Shown here piece by piece: positions 19,601-29,860 of a stretch of DNA of 64,000 bases (position 1 is the first letter of the stretch; each line of letters starts with the position of its first letter). The notes under the pieces were generated by a model. The model was not told the DNA's origin. It saw nothing but the letters and a program-made list of their open reading frames with translations, and searched no databases. The position numbers and the translations under genes are program-made. This DNA comes from Heyndrickxia sporothermodurans. GTDB taxonomy: Bacteria > Bacillota > Bacilli > Bacillales > Bacillaceae_C. The stretch covers positions 2,322,001-2,386,000 of the forward strand of contig CP066701.1 of the NCBI GenBank assembly GCA_016756695.1, read 5' to 3'.

Positions 19601-21109
19601 TCAGTGAATATACCTCCCTTTCTGTAATAGTTGGTCATACGGGCTAAATGTAGGAGCCTTGACGGTGACGGACTGCTCCATTTCATATTTTATTGGGGCT
19701 GGCTTTGTTGCTTCCGGCTGAGTCATGAGGTAAAGATAATGCCTTACACTATCAGCTGTATATAGCTGCTCTTTTACACAACTTGCCACTGCCCTTTCTA
19801 CTGTTTCCATCGTAAACTCCCGATGGAGTTTTAATAGTTTAATAAACTCTTTTCCATGCCCATACTTTGAAAGACTTCTCTTATAAAATTCTTGATAACT
19901 TGGTGGAAGATTAGCTCTTCGAACTGGGCGCGCATGCTGGATGGCCCTTGGTTTTCTCTCCAGTTCATCCAAGTAATGATCCACTTCAAAAATTTCTTGA
20001 AGCTTTTCGTATGAACGCTCATGTTTGGCTACACAGTTTCCGTCAATGTTTATTTCAATGTGATTTACATAAGCATTTATTTGTGCATCTTTCCGACCGG
20101 CATACCTAGTAGGTACCGAATAGGCGTTTGTTTCAAAATTAACAAGCGAAAGACTGTTGACAGAGGCTCTTACCTTCCTTGCGCAAGGATGAGTACCAAT
20201 AATCGGCAGAAGCTGTTGCTTCTCTTGTAAAAATCGTTCACCCACCTGTTCTTTCGTTTTTGGAACATAGGTTTCTTCATAGGCATCACATTGTTCTAAA
20301 AGATAGTGATTAAGTACCTGTAAGTCACTTACCTGTGGAACGGGAACTAAAAATTGAGCTCGTGCTGTTTGAACTAGTTTCTCTACTTGTCCTTTTTCAT
20401 TTCCTTTTGCGGGTGCACAAAATTGGGCATCAAAAAGATAGTATGATCGAAACTGGATAAAGGCCTCCTGTTCTTCACGCTTGGTCCCTTCTAACACCTT
20501 CTTTACCGCTGTTTTCATATTGTCATAGACAATCGTTTTCGGGACACCACCGAAATAATCAAAGGCATCTGCGTGACCTTGAAATAACGCCTCCTGCCGT
20601 TGATGCTGAAACACTTTTACAAAAATCTTACGGCTATACAAAAGTCTCATACAAAAAAGCATTACCTTCGTTTCAATCCCATTTAAAAGCACAATGATTT
20701 CCCCCCAATCAAATTGGGCAAATTCACCGGGATCGAATTCCAACGGTATAGAGGAATTAGGAGTTTCTTTGAGCTGCTTATATTGGCGTACAAAACGGCG
20801 TACAGTGGATTCTCCACCTTTAAAGCCATATTCTTTCACCAAGCGTCTGTGGATTTGAGCAGCACTGTGACGCTGTTTTAGGGGGGCTGTTTCATCGTCC
20901 GTTAACCATCGGATAATAATTGGTTTAACGGGGTCGATGACCGGATTGGTAACCGGCTTTGATCGTTGATAGGTTGGAATTTCATTCTGTTGTAAAGCTT
21001 TTCGAATGGTTTGTCTTGATAATGTAAGATCTTTCGCTAATTGTCGTATAGAACGACCTTCTTTAAAGTGCAATTTTCTGATAAGCTCTATATTAGCCAT
21101 CTTTAACAT
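19601..21109 (-). CDS. istA: IS21 transposase IstA (intact)
   Basis: 502 aa from ATG 21109 behind GGAGG. An N-terminal helix-turn-helix (LHFKEGRSIRQLAKDLTLSRQTIRKAL) is followed by an integrase-type catalytic core with FDWGEIIVLL, VYDNMKTAV and NEKGQVEKLV supplying the D, D and E residues, and a C-terminal beta domain (NAYSVPTRYAGR). The frame is undamaged, so IstA and IstB together should be able to move the element. Confidence 0.95.
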   Translation of the reverse strand: MLKMANIELIRKLHFKEGRSIRQLAKDLTLSRQTIRKALQQNEIPTYQRSKPVTNPVIDPVKPIIIRWLTDDETAPLKQRHSAAQIHRRLVKEYGFKGGESTVRRFVRQYKQLKETPNSSIPLEFDPGEFAQFDWGEIIVLLNGIETKVMLFCMRLLYSRKIFVKVFQHQRQEALFQGHADAFDYFGGVPKTIVYDNMKTAVKKVLEGTKREEQEAFIQFRSYYLFDAQFCAPAKGNEKGQVEKLVQTARAQFLVPVPQVSDLQVLNHYLLEQCDAYEETYVPKTKEQVGERFLQEKQQLLPIIGTHPCARKVRASVNSLSLVNFETNAYSVPTRYAGRKDAQINAYVNHIEINIDGNCVAKHERSYEKLQEIFEVDHYLDELERKPRAIQHARPVRRANLPPSYQEFYKRSLSKYGHGKEFIKLLKLHREFTMETVERAVASCVKEQLYTADSVRHYLYLMTQPEATKPAPIKYEMEQSVTVKAPTFSPYDQLLQKGRYIH

Positions 21110-21236
21110 CCTTTTTTTCCTCCCGAATCATGAAGTTCTCGACAAACTCTATGATAAGGGATTGGGTGTTAAGGGTGGTCAACTTTTTGGTTAGCGAATT
21201 GCGCTAAAGTGGTCAACTTTTATTTTAGCGTTTACA

Positions 21237-21565
21237 CCACTGTTTCCTAAAAAAATTATATTCTCTTTTTTCTCGACAAATTCACCTTTTGCAAGAGTAA
21301 GAAATCGGTTTCGATTTAAACTTGGCATTAAAGAAAAGTCATAGGTATCTAATGTTTTATGGACTGGAAATGCAGCTTGTTTCAGCCTTCTTTGCCTTTG
21401 ATTTTCCTCTCGTGCCTGGACTTCTATTTCAAGTAATGCCAGTAAATATTCTTCGTATTGCAGATTTCTTTCTTCTGCTTCTCTTGCAAGAGAACGATAT
21501 TGCTTGGCGATGGTAGGCATTCTTAGTTGTTTTGTTAAATGATCTAAAAGTATCTCTGTTGTCAT
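21237..21565 (-). pseudogene. istB: IstB of the outer IS21, 5' fragment
   Basis: N-terminal third, from ATG 21565 (overlapping the istA stop by ATGA) to the Walker A residues GNSG, where IS21-I is inserted. It reads MTTEILLDHLTKQLRMPTI at its start, the usual IstB helical N-terminus. The remaining codons are at 18370-18796. Confidence 0.88.
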
Positions 21566-23087
21566 TTCATCTGACCTCCCGTTAATTGTCCATACTGGGC
21601 AATATTTGCCTTTTGAATCTTATAGTCCAGTAGATTTACCGGCGTTTTCTCCTTAGATAGATCCTGGATTTTTAAGCAGTTATTTGAGAGCCTTTGAATG
21701 ATTTCATGTACGACTTCGTACCGATAGATCTGTGCTTGTTCAGCTTCAAGTAAGGCTTGAGTCAACTTTTCCATTCCTATCTCCCGATGAAGGAGGAGAA
21801 GTCGGATAAATTTGCGATCACCCGAGGCTCCTTCATGTTCTCTCATCTTTCGATGAAAACGCCTGAACACATCCGGAATATCAGACGATTGGAATGCATG
21901 GGCATCCCGAATTGCTCGAGGCTTTTTCAATAATGCCTCAAGGTAATGATCCAGGTTTGTGATCATTTGGTTTCGTTCATAAGAACGAGGATGTTCTGCG
22001 ATCACTTGATTTTGAGCCACAACGCTCACACGATCGACAAAAATTTTGACCCATACACCTTGGCCAACATAGCTACAAGGGATAGAATACTGATTTGTCT
22101 CTACAGTAATTAAAGATGTCTTGTTAACCTGGCAGGAAACCAGCCTGCAAGCTTCAAATTTCTTTTCCGGAAGTGGGTGCAGATATTCTTTTTCCTTTTC
22201 CCACATTTGCGCCACTTTTTCATTGGTGTGGGGGACCGTTTTCTGTTCGGCATCCTTTAAGCACCATTTCAAAAGGTGGTCATTTAATTCATCCAATGAT
22301 TGGACTTCGGGTAACGGGACAAGGGCATTTCTTCTTACATACCCAACTGTTCCTTCTATACTTTTTCATTTCCAGACCGGACATTACAAAATTCTGCCTT
22401 GAACAAGTAGTGAGCTTGTAAAGCTAGGAATGCCTCCTGTTCCAAGCGATCTCTACCTTGGAGTATTTTTACTACAGCTGTTTTTAAGTTATCAAAAAGC
22501 CCTTCTGTTGGTACACCACCAAAGAACTCAAACGCATGGACAAAGCCATCTAAGAAAGCCTCTTGTTTCTCATGAAGGTATGCGCGTGCAAATCGTACTC
22601 GACTTGCCGAAAGCTGCATACAAAAGAGGTAAATTCGTTGTGTTCGACCCTGTAGAATAATATCCGCCTCTCCCCAGTCGAATTGGAATTGGTGGCTGAG
22701 TTGAAAATCAAGAGGGATAAAGACATCCTGTAGTTTTTTCCTGCGTTTGGCAACAACCTTACGGATATTTGATTCGGAGCCTTTAAAATTATATTCATCT
22801 TGCAATCTACGAAATATTCGAGCTGCAGTATGTTTTTGTTTTCCCCAACGTTTGAGATCATCTTCAAGCCACTGATCTATTATTGGCAAGACTCTCCTTG
22901 TTTCATCAGAGTATTCTCTTCCGATATAGCTATTTTGCCGATTTATAGTTGTGGGAGCTTCATTCTGTTTAAGATATTTACTAACGGTATTTCTCGAAAT
23001 CCCCAATTTTTGGGCAATCTGTCGCTGTGACAGCCCTTCTACCTCATGTAAGAATTTGATATTATAAAATTGAGCCATGTTGATCAT
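21562..23087 (-). pseudogene. istA: IstA of the outer IS21, one-base frameshift
   Basis: Opens at ATG 23087 with an N-terminal helix-turn-helix (GLSQRQIAQKLGISRNTVSKYL) and the catalytic motifs FDWGEADIIL and LFDNLKTAVV. The frame breaks near 22360, where GAAAAAG is followed directly by TATAG. One added G restores the expected GNEKG reading, and the rest (to 21562) is open. It is a single-base defect in a G/A run and could be a sequencing error. Confidence 0.85.
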
Positions 23088-23362
23088 CCTTTTTTCCTCT
23101 CTCTATATTAAAAGTTTGGTCACTTTCAATCTTAAGAGAGGATTTGTTAATTGGAAATCAAGTGGCTTATTTTTTTTGTGATCGAACCATTGAAATGTGG
23201 CTCAATTTTAATTTATCAAATACAAATGTGAAGTTGGTATAAATATTTTCATTCCTGATAATTAAATAGTATAACACTTCTATGTGAGTCAATTTCATAA
23301 TTGCTCTTTTTAAAAATACAGAATCCTACAGAATTTCTAAAATATATTTTTAAAAACAGAAA

Positions 23363-24715
23363 TCATGCTACTTGTTGCTGATTTAATTGTACATTAATTC
23401 GGTCTGCGGCTAACTTTGAAGCATTATAAATAAGGGTTACCATGTCAAAATGAATTTTTGCACGTTTCCCAGTACGATAGCGAACATTGTTCAGTTGAAA
23501 GAATTCTTTCAGATAGGCATTAACCCGTTCTACGGCAGTACGACGTTTGAAAATGTTTTTCCATGCTTGTGACCCGCGTGCTGGTGCGGTATATCTGCGA
23601 AGGTCTGAAGTGATTTTCACTTTATAAACCTTTTGGCAAATACCTTCATTAGCTAAGGGACAGTCGCTGCATTCCTTTGGTCTTGTGTATTTCAATGTTT
23701 CATATTTAGGATCAAAACTATCATAACGATAAGAATGCTCTCTGAAACAAGTTGGGGCAAAGTGTTTATCATAGCCAATGATTTCCCCTTCATTTCGCTT
23801 ATTATACGCGATGACGGATTGTTGTCCCATTCGATGTACCTGCTCGTATATGGGTTCATAGTCATAGCCCGCATCCATTGTTTGATAACGTAATGGAAGG
23901 TGAAGGCGTTCCTGAATTCCTTTCAGTAAAGGGATAGCTGCCTTACCATCATTTAGACTCCCAGATGAAAAAAGAGCCTGTAGAATGTATTGGCTTGATG
24001 TACCAACGGCTAAATGACCTTTGTAGCCAAACCAAAAAACATTTTGTCCTTCTGAGTTCTTTTTCACGCCCCATTTAGGGTCTTGGGGAACTTCGGCACG
24101 TAGTTCGGCTAGGGGAACATCTAATTGGGCCACAATTTTTCTATCATATAAAGGTAAATTGGCTTCCGTTTCAGCTTGTTCTTTAAGCCACCCGTCACGC
24201 TCATCTTTTGATTTCCGACCACGTTTTTGGGGTTCAGATTTTGGCTTTTCTTCTTTTGGCTGCGCTTGGTCTCGTGCTTCAAAATGGGTTGCATCAATGG
24301 CCACTGTATCATCCGTGATGAAACCTTCTGCAATAGCCTGGAGGACCACTTTTTCTTGTTCTTTCTCAAGGATATCGCTTTCCTCCAATTTCGTTATGAG
24401 ACGTGAATAGGAGGATTCTGAAGGCACATGATCAGAAACCAAAAAGCCACAATTTAACTTAAAAGCTAGATCATCATGAAGACGTTTTATAAGATCCTTC
24501 ATCGTAGGGATGCGCTCTATGTATCTTACAAAGGTGGAGATAATCATGGCTGCATAGTTTAGTTCTTCCGGTGCACCCAACCGTGATTTTTTCGCCACTT
24601 GATGGTACATCGAATCCAAATCTACCGCTGAAATAATGGCTTCATATTTTTGGGTAGGTTCCATGTCAAATAATTCCTGTATGCCAAATAGGCTAGGTTG
24701 TCGTATAATAGTCAT
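23363..24715 (-). CDS. DDE transposase of the outer IS (IS1182/IS5-like), intact reference copy
   Basis: 450 aa from ATG 24715 behind GGAGG. An N-terminal DUF772-like region (residues about 15-130, ELNYAAMIISTFVRYIERIPTMKDLIKRL) precedes a DDE_Tnp_1-type catalytic domain: VAIDATHFEARD (first Asp, near 150), QTMDAGYDYEPIY (second Asp) and FKRRTAVERVNAYLKEFF (Glu, near 405). Between are a lysine/glutamate-rich linker and a cysteine cluster CSDCPLANEGICQ, common in IS1182-type transposases. The 4-bp duplications at four copies give its target length. Family naming (IS1182 rather than IS5) is by resemblance only. It must mobilise the whole compound, since the duplicated sites lie at the outer IS ends. 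Confidence 0.9.
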   Translation of the reverse strand: MTIIRQPSLFGIQELFDMEPTQKYEAIISAVDLDSMYHQVAKKSRLGAPEELNYAAMIISTFVRYIERIPTMKDLIKRLHDDLAFKLNCGFLVSDHVPSESSYSRLITKLEESDILEKEQEKVVLQAIAEGFITDDTVAIDATHFEARDQAQPKEEKPKSEPQKRGRKSKDERDGWLKEQAETEANLPLYDRKIVAQLDVPLAELRAEVPQDPKWGVKKNSEGQNVFWFGYKGHLAVGTSSQYILQALFSSGSLNDGKAAIPLLKGIQERLHLPLRYQTMDAGYDYEPIYEQVHRMGQQSVIAYNKRNEGEIIGYDKHFAPTCFREHSYRYDSFDPKYETLKYTRPKECSDCPLANEGICQKVYKVKITSDLRRYTAPARGSQAWKNIFKRRTAVERVNAYLKEFFQLNNVRYRTGKRAKIHFDMVTLIYNASKLAADRINVQLNQQQVA

Positions 24716-24850
24716 AAGAAGTACTCCTCCAGTCTTTTTATGGTTTGTGGTCAACGTAAGCCCGAATTATAAAAAATAAGTGTACCTTTCGGTACGCATC
24801 GTAAATAGCCGTAAATTCTGACTTTTTTAATCGAATTACGGCTATTTCAT

Positions 24851-26443
24851 TTATTTGCTACATTCTGCCTGAATCATTTTTGACCAGGGCATGTATTGAT
24901 CTAAAATTTCAGGGTTTTGTTGGACGCCGAGATTTGGTAAATCCGTAAAAAGTTTCTTTATATATTCATAGAAATCAACGCCGTTACTTTTGGCAGTTTC
25001 AGCAATACTTAAACAGATGGCATTCGCTTTTGCACCAGCTTCACTTACACTAAAGAGCCAATTTTTTCTTCCTATAACGTTGGGACGGATGGCGTTCTCG
25101 GCTGGATTATTATCCATTTCAATTCGCCCATCATTCAGGAATAATTTGAGTCCATTTGCCCTGTTTAATGTGTATTCAGCTGCTTTTGCTAACGCATTTT
25201 TTCCGTAAAATGGTGATGTTTCAACCCAGTGAAGGAATTCCTCCACGATTGGCTTCGAGTACTTTTGACGTTTTTTTCTTCGTTTACTCGGAGACAAACG
25301 TTTAAATTGCCTTTCTAGTCGATATAAATCATCACAATATTTCACACCGATTCTACCATTTTTGCTATCAGCTTTCAGCCAATAACGACGAACATGCGCC
25401 CAACAATTTGCGAAATTAACGCCTTCCAACTTATCATAAGCAGAATAACCATCACACACAATCGTTCCAGAAAAGCCTTCAATAAAACTTTCAAGGACAG
25501 ATCGAGCTCGAGATAATGCGCTTTGAAAGAGAGTCATTGTTGGCCCTTGGCTTGGCACACTTCGAAACACCCAATTATACGCATTGGCTTGGCCAGATTT
25601 CCCATCGGATCGGTTGATAATTTGTCCGTATGTTTCATCGACATGCAAAACCGATTTTGCCATCATCAACTCTTTCATTCGTTCGTATACAGGTAACAGC
25701 CAATCATGTGCTACACGGATAACCCAATTCGATAGGTTTTTATCATTGGTATTCAGTCCATAGCGATTCCATTCCTTTACCTGACGGTAAAGAGGTAAAT
25801 ATTGTGCAAATTTATCATAGATGACTTTGGCAAGTACGCTAGGACTTGCGATGCTACGCTGAATCGCTGGTTGTGGTGCTTTCCCGCGTTTGATTTGTGC
25901 TGGCTGTGATGAATCAACTTTGCAGTCTTTACATTCATACGCATGTTCAATGTGCTGTACTTTCATCATTTTTGCAGGAATAAATTTTGCTTCTTCACGT
26001 ACAAGTGTACTACCAATTTCAATCATTTGCCCTTGGCAACAGTCACAGATTGTATTTTTCGGATGATGGTGAATAGCTTCTACTTCAATACCATCATGCA
26101 AGGAATCATTTCGTTTTTTTGATTTAACTTTTCGTACAACAGTATAAGAGATTGTCTGTTGGCTTTGTTCTTCTGTGTGCTCAGGTTCGCTAAAAGCCGG
26201 GTCATCATCAAATAATGAGCCTTGCCCATCTGGTACGTTGTATTTCGATTTTTCGGATTTCGATCCATATAAAAGTTTTGTTAAATGGCGAATTTGTTCA
26301 GTTAGCGCTTCAATCTGTTTAGTTGATTGATCTAGCTTTTTCGATAAGTCTTTGTTTTGTTGATTTGAATGAGCCAATTGTTCTTCGAGAAGTCGAATTA
26401 ATTTCCCATATGGATTCTTGTTATTGGAAGAAGTATTAACCAT
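24851..26443 (-). CDS. tnpC: IS66 transposase TnpC, intact reference copy
   Basis: 530 aa from ATG 26443. An N-terminal coiled coil (about residues 12-55, LEEQLAHSNQQNKDLSKKLD) leads to KLLYGSKSEKS. A cysteine cluster (CDCCQ near 135 and ECKDC near 172) looks like a zinc finger. The catalytic core has HVDETYGQI, VCDGYSAYDKLEG and DNNPAENAIRPNVIGRKNW for the three acidic residues, and ends with the IS66 C-terminal domain (MPWSKMIQAECSK). Length and motif order are standard for the family. Confidence 0.95.
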   Translation of the reverse strand: MVNTSSNNKNPYGKLIRLLEEQLAHSNQQNKDLSKKLDQSTKQIEALTEQIRHLTKLLYGSKSEKSKYNVPDGQGSLFDDDPAFSEPEHTEEQSQQTISYTVVRKVKSKKRNDSLHDGIEVEAIHHHPKNTICDCCQGQMIEIGSTLVREEAKFIPAKMMKVQHIEHAYECKDCKVDSSQPAQIKRGKAPQPAIQRSIASPSVLAKVIYDKFAQYLPLYRQVKEWNRYGLNTNDKNLSNWVIRVAHDWLLPVYERMKELMMAKSVLHVDETYGQIINRSDGKSGQANAYNWVFRSVPSQGPTMTLFQSALSRARSVLESFIEGFSGTIVCDGYSAYDKLEGVNFANCWAHVRRYWLKADSKNGRIGVKYCDDLYRLERQFKRLSPSKRRKKRQKYSKPIVEEFLHWVETSPFYGKNALAKAAEYTLNRANGLKLFLNDGRIEMDNNPAENAIRPNVIGRKNWLFSVSEAGAKANAICLSIAETAKSNGVDFYEYIKKLFTDLPNLGVQQNPEILDQYMPWSKMIQAECSK

Positions 26444-26545
26444 TTATTTCACCACTTTTCGTTCACCATAAGTTAGTTATATTATAACATTTTTAACGTA
26501 GAAAGCGAAGTTGAAAATGGCTATAAACCAACATTTCTAGCTTGT

Positions 26546-26899
26546 TTAGAATACTCCTTTTTGTGATTTTTGAATGGCCTTTGGTTGCTGAATGGACAAC
26601 CCTTCTAACAACCAGCGAACCTCCTGTTGCGAAAGTTTACGTACTTCATTTTCATCTTTTGGCCATTGAAGTTTTCCTCCATCTAGTCGCTTATAAAGCA
26701 TGGCGAAACCATCGCCATCAAAATATAAACATTTATAACGGTCTTTACTCCAACCAGAGAAAAGGAAAATAGAATCTCCATATGGATCAAGTTCGAAAGA
26801 ATCTTGAATTAGCGTTGCTAATCCATCAATTCCCTTCCTCATATCTGTTTTACCGCAAATAATATAAATGTTTTTTACACTGGTATAATCATGTTTCAT
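26546..26899 (-). CDS. tnpB: IS66 TnpB (Orf2), intact (A3)
   Basis: 117 aa, same product as the A2 copy. The GGCC sites that differ in A1 are present here (LQWPKD and QPKAIQKS readings). Confidence 0.9.
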   Translation of the reverse strand: MKHDYTSVKNIYIICGKTDMRKGIDGLATLIQDSFELDPYGDSIFLFSGWSKDRYKCLYFDGDGFAMLYKRLDGGKLQWPKDENEVRKLSQQEVRWLLEGLSIQQPKAIQKSQKGVF

Positions 26900-27087
26900 A
26901 GATTTTTCAACTCCCTCATGACCGTTTGGATGATGTGCTCATCTACGCCGTTGAAGAAGGAAATTTCAGCAGCTTCAATTTTGATTGTGCAAAAGCTATT
27001 TGAAGGATCTTTCGAAGTTGTGGATGTTATAATATTTTTTTCTGGTTGTATTGAAACGGGGACGATTGTTAGTTTTTGTTGTGACAT
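26896..27087 (-). CDS. tnpA: Short IS66 TnpA-like protein (A3)
   Basis: 63 aa, identical to the other copies, with AAGGAGGTG upstream of ATG 27087. Confidence 0.75.
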   Translation of the reverse strand: MSQQKLTIVPVSIQPEKNIITSTTSKDPSNSFCTIKIEAAEISFFNGVDEHIIQTVMRELKNL

Positions 27088-27266
27088 AGGAAAAGCACCT
27101 CCTTAATTGATACGATTATTGTACTAAGGGGTGCTGATCATTTATATGCGTTGTTTGAATGGGGGCTTACTGGTCAACTACCATTATACAAGATTTGGGG
27201 AGGTACTTCTTTTTTTATCTCTTAAACCCCTTGATACACAAGGGCTAAGAATTATGAAATTCATTC

Positions 27267-28386
27267 AGATAATAAGCTATTTAATAAAGATGTTTCTTCA
27301 GATGATGGTTTACTCAAAGTATTATCGGAGAAAGTGTTTGACGATAAAGGAACAGAATTTACTTATTTAAGTTTATGTGGAGAAAGTATAGAGTCACTAC
27401 TAAAACGTTTTTATTTACATACGGGATCATCTTTGCAAGAAATAGATAAGTTTCAAGATTATTTATGTATGAAACTTAATAGAATTATTTTTAGTGGGTA
27501 TGGGGAAAATATATCTATTGGCGTTTCAGATTTAAATTTTATTATAGGGTATTTATTTGAAGAATGTACTGATAAAACTAATATAGAACGATTAATTATT
27601 ACAAAGGAAAAGATCGTTAATTTATTAGATATTGTTAGAAAGAAAGCACTGTCCCAAGCCAGTGTAATAGTAAACCAGCATGAAGGCATTACTATTATTA
27701 ATAGAGTTATAGATGAATTATTAAATAGCGTTAAAGACTTTAGAAATTCAGAAATCGTTAATAGTTTAATATATGAATATAAGGAGTATTTAGAGTGTTG
27801 GATATTAAATGAGGGTGGAGATATAAAAAAATTATTTGAACGTCTATTTGATGGCACTAATAAAACCTCAATTTATTCAAGATTAAGTACTAATATGAAA
27901 GAAAATAGTTTATTGGAGTTATTTACTCTAATAATAATGCTCACAGTGAGTAAAAATAAAAAGACAAGATTTGATGGAAACGAATCATTGGTAGCGAAAA
28001 AATTTGAAGGTATAGATGAAATTTTTGCATTTTTAAGATTAGAAGTTGCAAAAAAGAAACCCGAAGTTATTGAAAGATTAAACGGTATTATAAAAAATGC
28101 AAGTTTAAAAGAGCAGCTTTATTTAATGGGAATAGATTTAAATATCATTATACAAAATTATAATGATAGAAAGTTTGACAAAATTGAACCTCTCAAGATA
28201 TACGTTAAGGAATCAATAGATATTGAAGAGTTAGAAGATAACCAAAAACTAAATGAGGTTCCAATCATAGCTAAATTATTACCCGGTAATATTATGAAAG
28301 CTGATTTTTATGATGCTTTGGAAGAAGATGATATAAAAAAGTATTTAGTGGAAATGTTAGAAGAGTTAGAGGTGGGTGTTCTTTGA
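27267..28386 (+). pseudogene. First gene of the broken ABC-type operon, N-terminus lost; function unknown
   Basis: 372 codons are open from the A3 border to the TGA at 28384-28386; the N-terminus is missing. The visible part is mostly helical (RLNGIIKNASLKEQLYLMGIDL), has no motif I can name, and ends with an acidic tail (DALEEDDIKKYLVEMLEELE). The stop overlaps the TTG start of the next gene (TTGA), showing tight coupling. By position it corresponds to the effector gene (LmuA/DdmA place) in ABC-three-component systems; effector domains there are usually N-terminal, which is exactly the part lost here. The identification is inferred from layout only. Confidence 0.6.
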
Positions 28387-28694
28387 ATAATTTTAATTTA
28401 GTACATAATAGACTAATTCAAAAGAATTTTAAAGCATTAGAAAATGAAGAAGTGGAGAAGCTAGGCTTTTCCCTATATGGAAATGAAACAATTAGAGTTT
28501 TTCTTAAGCGATTACACATGGAATTAGAACTTGAAAATATAAATATCTATTCCAATCAAATAAGAATACTGCTATTAGAGCAAAGTGAAAATATTTATAA
28601 TAGTTATTTAATCCTTTGTACAGATGAAGAAATAAACTATGAAAAGTTTTTCATGATAGAGCGTAATAATATAGCGTTAAGAAAGTATGCGGAT
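28383..28694 (+). pseudogene. Middle gene of the ABC-type operon, 5' fragment
   Basis: 104 codons from TTG 28383 behind GAGGTGGG, overlapping the previous stop. The frame runs into a TAA contributed by the IS3-family insertion. The matching 3' part is at about 32681-32950, and the whole protein would be about 190 aa, a typical size for the middle component (LmuC/DdmB-like) of ABC-three-component systems. I see no recognisable motif (the segment includes IRVFLKRLHMELELENINIYS). Confidence 0.7.
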
Positions 28695-28906
28695 TAACCC
28701 CCGAATTTTGGACAGTATTTCTCTTAATCTCACTTTATCTTAAAATTACATTCTTTTTCGTTTCCTTTTGTCCTTTTGAGATCATAGCCATTGCTTCCAT
28801 TCCTTCAAGGGTAAAGGCTTCGCCCGACTATCGTCGCCCTTGATTCCATTCCAGAAATGGCTGAAATAATTTTTGGGACAAAAGGAAGAAAAAATGGAAG
28901 GGGCGA

Positions 28907-29812
28907 TTAAACCCGTACCTCTTTGATTTTCACGTTTTCACATTGTTGCTGTTCATAAAACTCATTTGGCGATAAGTCTAAAATACTAGAATGCATGCGT
29001 CTTTCGTTATAAAACACCATAAACTCTGCGACTGATTCATAGGCTTGTGCATACGTTTCAAATTGCCATCTTGATAAACAATCATCTTCAAAAATTCTAT
29101 GAAAAGACTCAATGTGAGCATTCATATTTGGCGTTTTTGGTGGAATTCTTTCATGTTCTAGTGTATTTTTTTTACAAAATTCTTCAAAGGTATGGGAGAT
29201 AAACTGTGGCCCATTGTCTGTGCGAATCACAGGTTTTTCCCTTTCATTTATCTGCTGGCGCTTGAATAATGCCCGCAAAAGAGTTTGTTTTAGGTCTTTT
29301 GCTGTGCAGCTTAATCCCATATAGTATTCGACAATACTACGATCATACACATCGATGATGGACAATACAAAGAAGAATCGGTCTTCACCTTCGATGTAGC
29401 CATATTTAATGTCAATTTCCCATAATTTGTTCGAACTTTTAATCGTCCGATTTCGTGCTAGTTTTCTAGGGTATGAGACTTTCTTTTGCCGTTGCGGGCG
29501 TAAAATATCAAGTTCTTTGCACAACCGGTAAACTTTTTTCTTGTTAATGATAAGATGGTATTTTCGACGAAGTAATTTTGTTAATTTACGATAGCCATAG
29601 TTGAAGCCATCGCCTGCAATTTCTTCAAGTAGGTATTCTTTGATTTGTTCATCAGATACCTTTTGGCCGTCCTCTTTGATGGAATAACCGGGTGCTGGCC
29701 GTCCCTCACTTACTTTCTTCTCTTCCACACGATAGTTCTTTTGATAATAGTATGTGGATCGAGAAATACCAATGATTTTCAGCACTTTTTTGATCGGGTA
29801 GCCTTTTTGAAT
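28907..29812 (-). pseudogene. IS3 OrfB (integrase-type transposase), main fragment
   Basis: About 300 residues with the IS3 catalytic core: WEIDIKYGYIEG (first Asp), VIRTDNGPQFIS (second Asp) and NAHIESFHRIFEDD (Glu). The N-terminal 20 or so residues lie beyond B1. Removing B1 and one TTTTGAAT copy restores ...VADRWIQKGYPIKKVLKIIGIS in one frame. No internal damage is seen, so the gene was intact until B1 entered. Confidence 0.88.
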
Positions 29813-29860
29813 GTAAGCGTAAAATAATCCCCACCTGTCAACCAGATGGGGATCGAGTTA

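Larger units (their letters stand above)
18802..21236 (-). mobile_element. Inner IS21-family element (IS21-I)
   Basis: 2435 bp, with ends TGTAAATGTCAACCC (left) and, reverse-complemented, TGTAAACGCTAAAATAA (right), each followed by repeated GTTGACCA-type sites where the transposase should bind. It is flanked by CCACT (18797-18801, 21237-21241), a 5-bp duplication. Both genes are intact, so this looks like the active IS21 of the pair. It sits in the Walker A codons of the outer istB. Confidence 0.93.
18220..23224 (-). mobile_element. Outer IS21-family element (IS21-O), interrupted by a second IS21
   Basis: The 27-bp ends begin TGTTTTTGTCAATAATAAAT and, on the other strand, TGTATTTGATAAATTAAAAT, both running into TTGAGCCA. 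A 5-bp duplication AATGT flanks it (18215-18219, 23225-23229). Genes run leftward as istA then istB. istB is split by IS21-I (18802-21236), and istA has a one-base deletion. Without IS21-I the element would be about 2.57 kb, normal for the family. Confidence 0.9.
24756..27170 (-). mobile_element. IS66-A nested in A3 (intact)
   Basis: 2415 bp between GTAAGCCC ends, flanked by TGGTCAAC (24748-24755, 27171-27178), the reverse complement of GTTGACCA. All three genes are open. Confidence 0.93.
23286..27266 (-). mobile_element. Compound element A, copy A3 (all genes intact; no matching duplication)
   Basis: Both ends are complete, but the flanking four bases differ (ATGT at 23282-23285, AGAT at 27267-27270), unlike the four other copies. 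The host gene at 27267 starts in mid-frame and its upstream half is not found on the other side. An IS-linked deletion or recombination between copies is the simplest explanation. All four genes are open, so this is the reference copy for element A. Confidence 0.9.
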
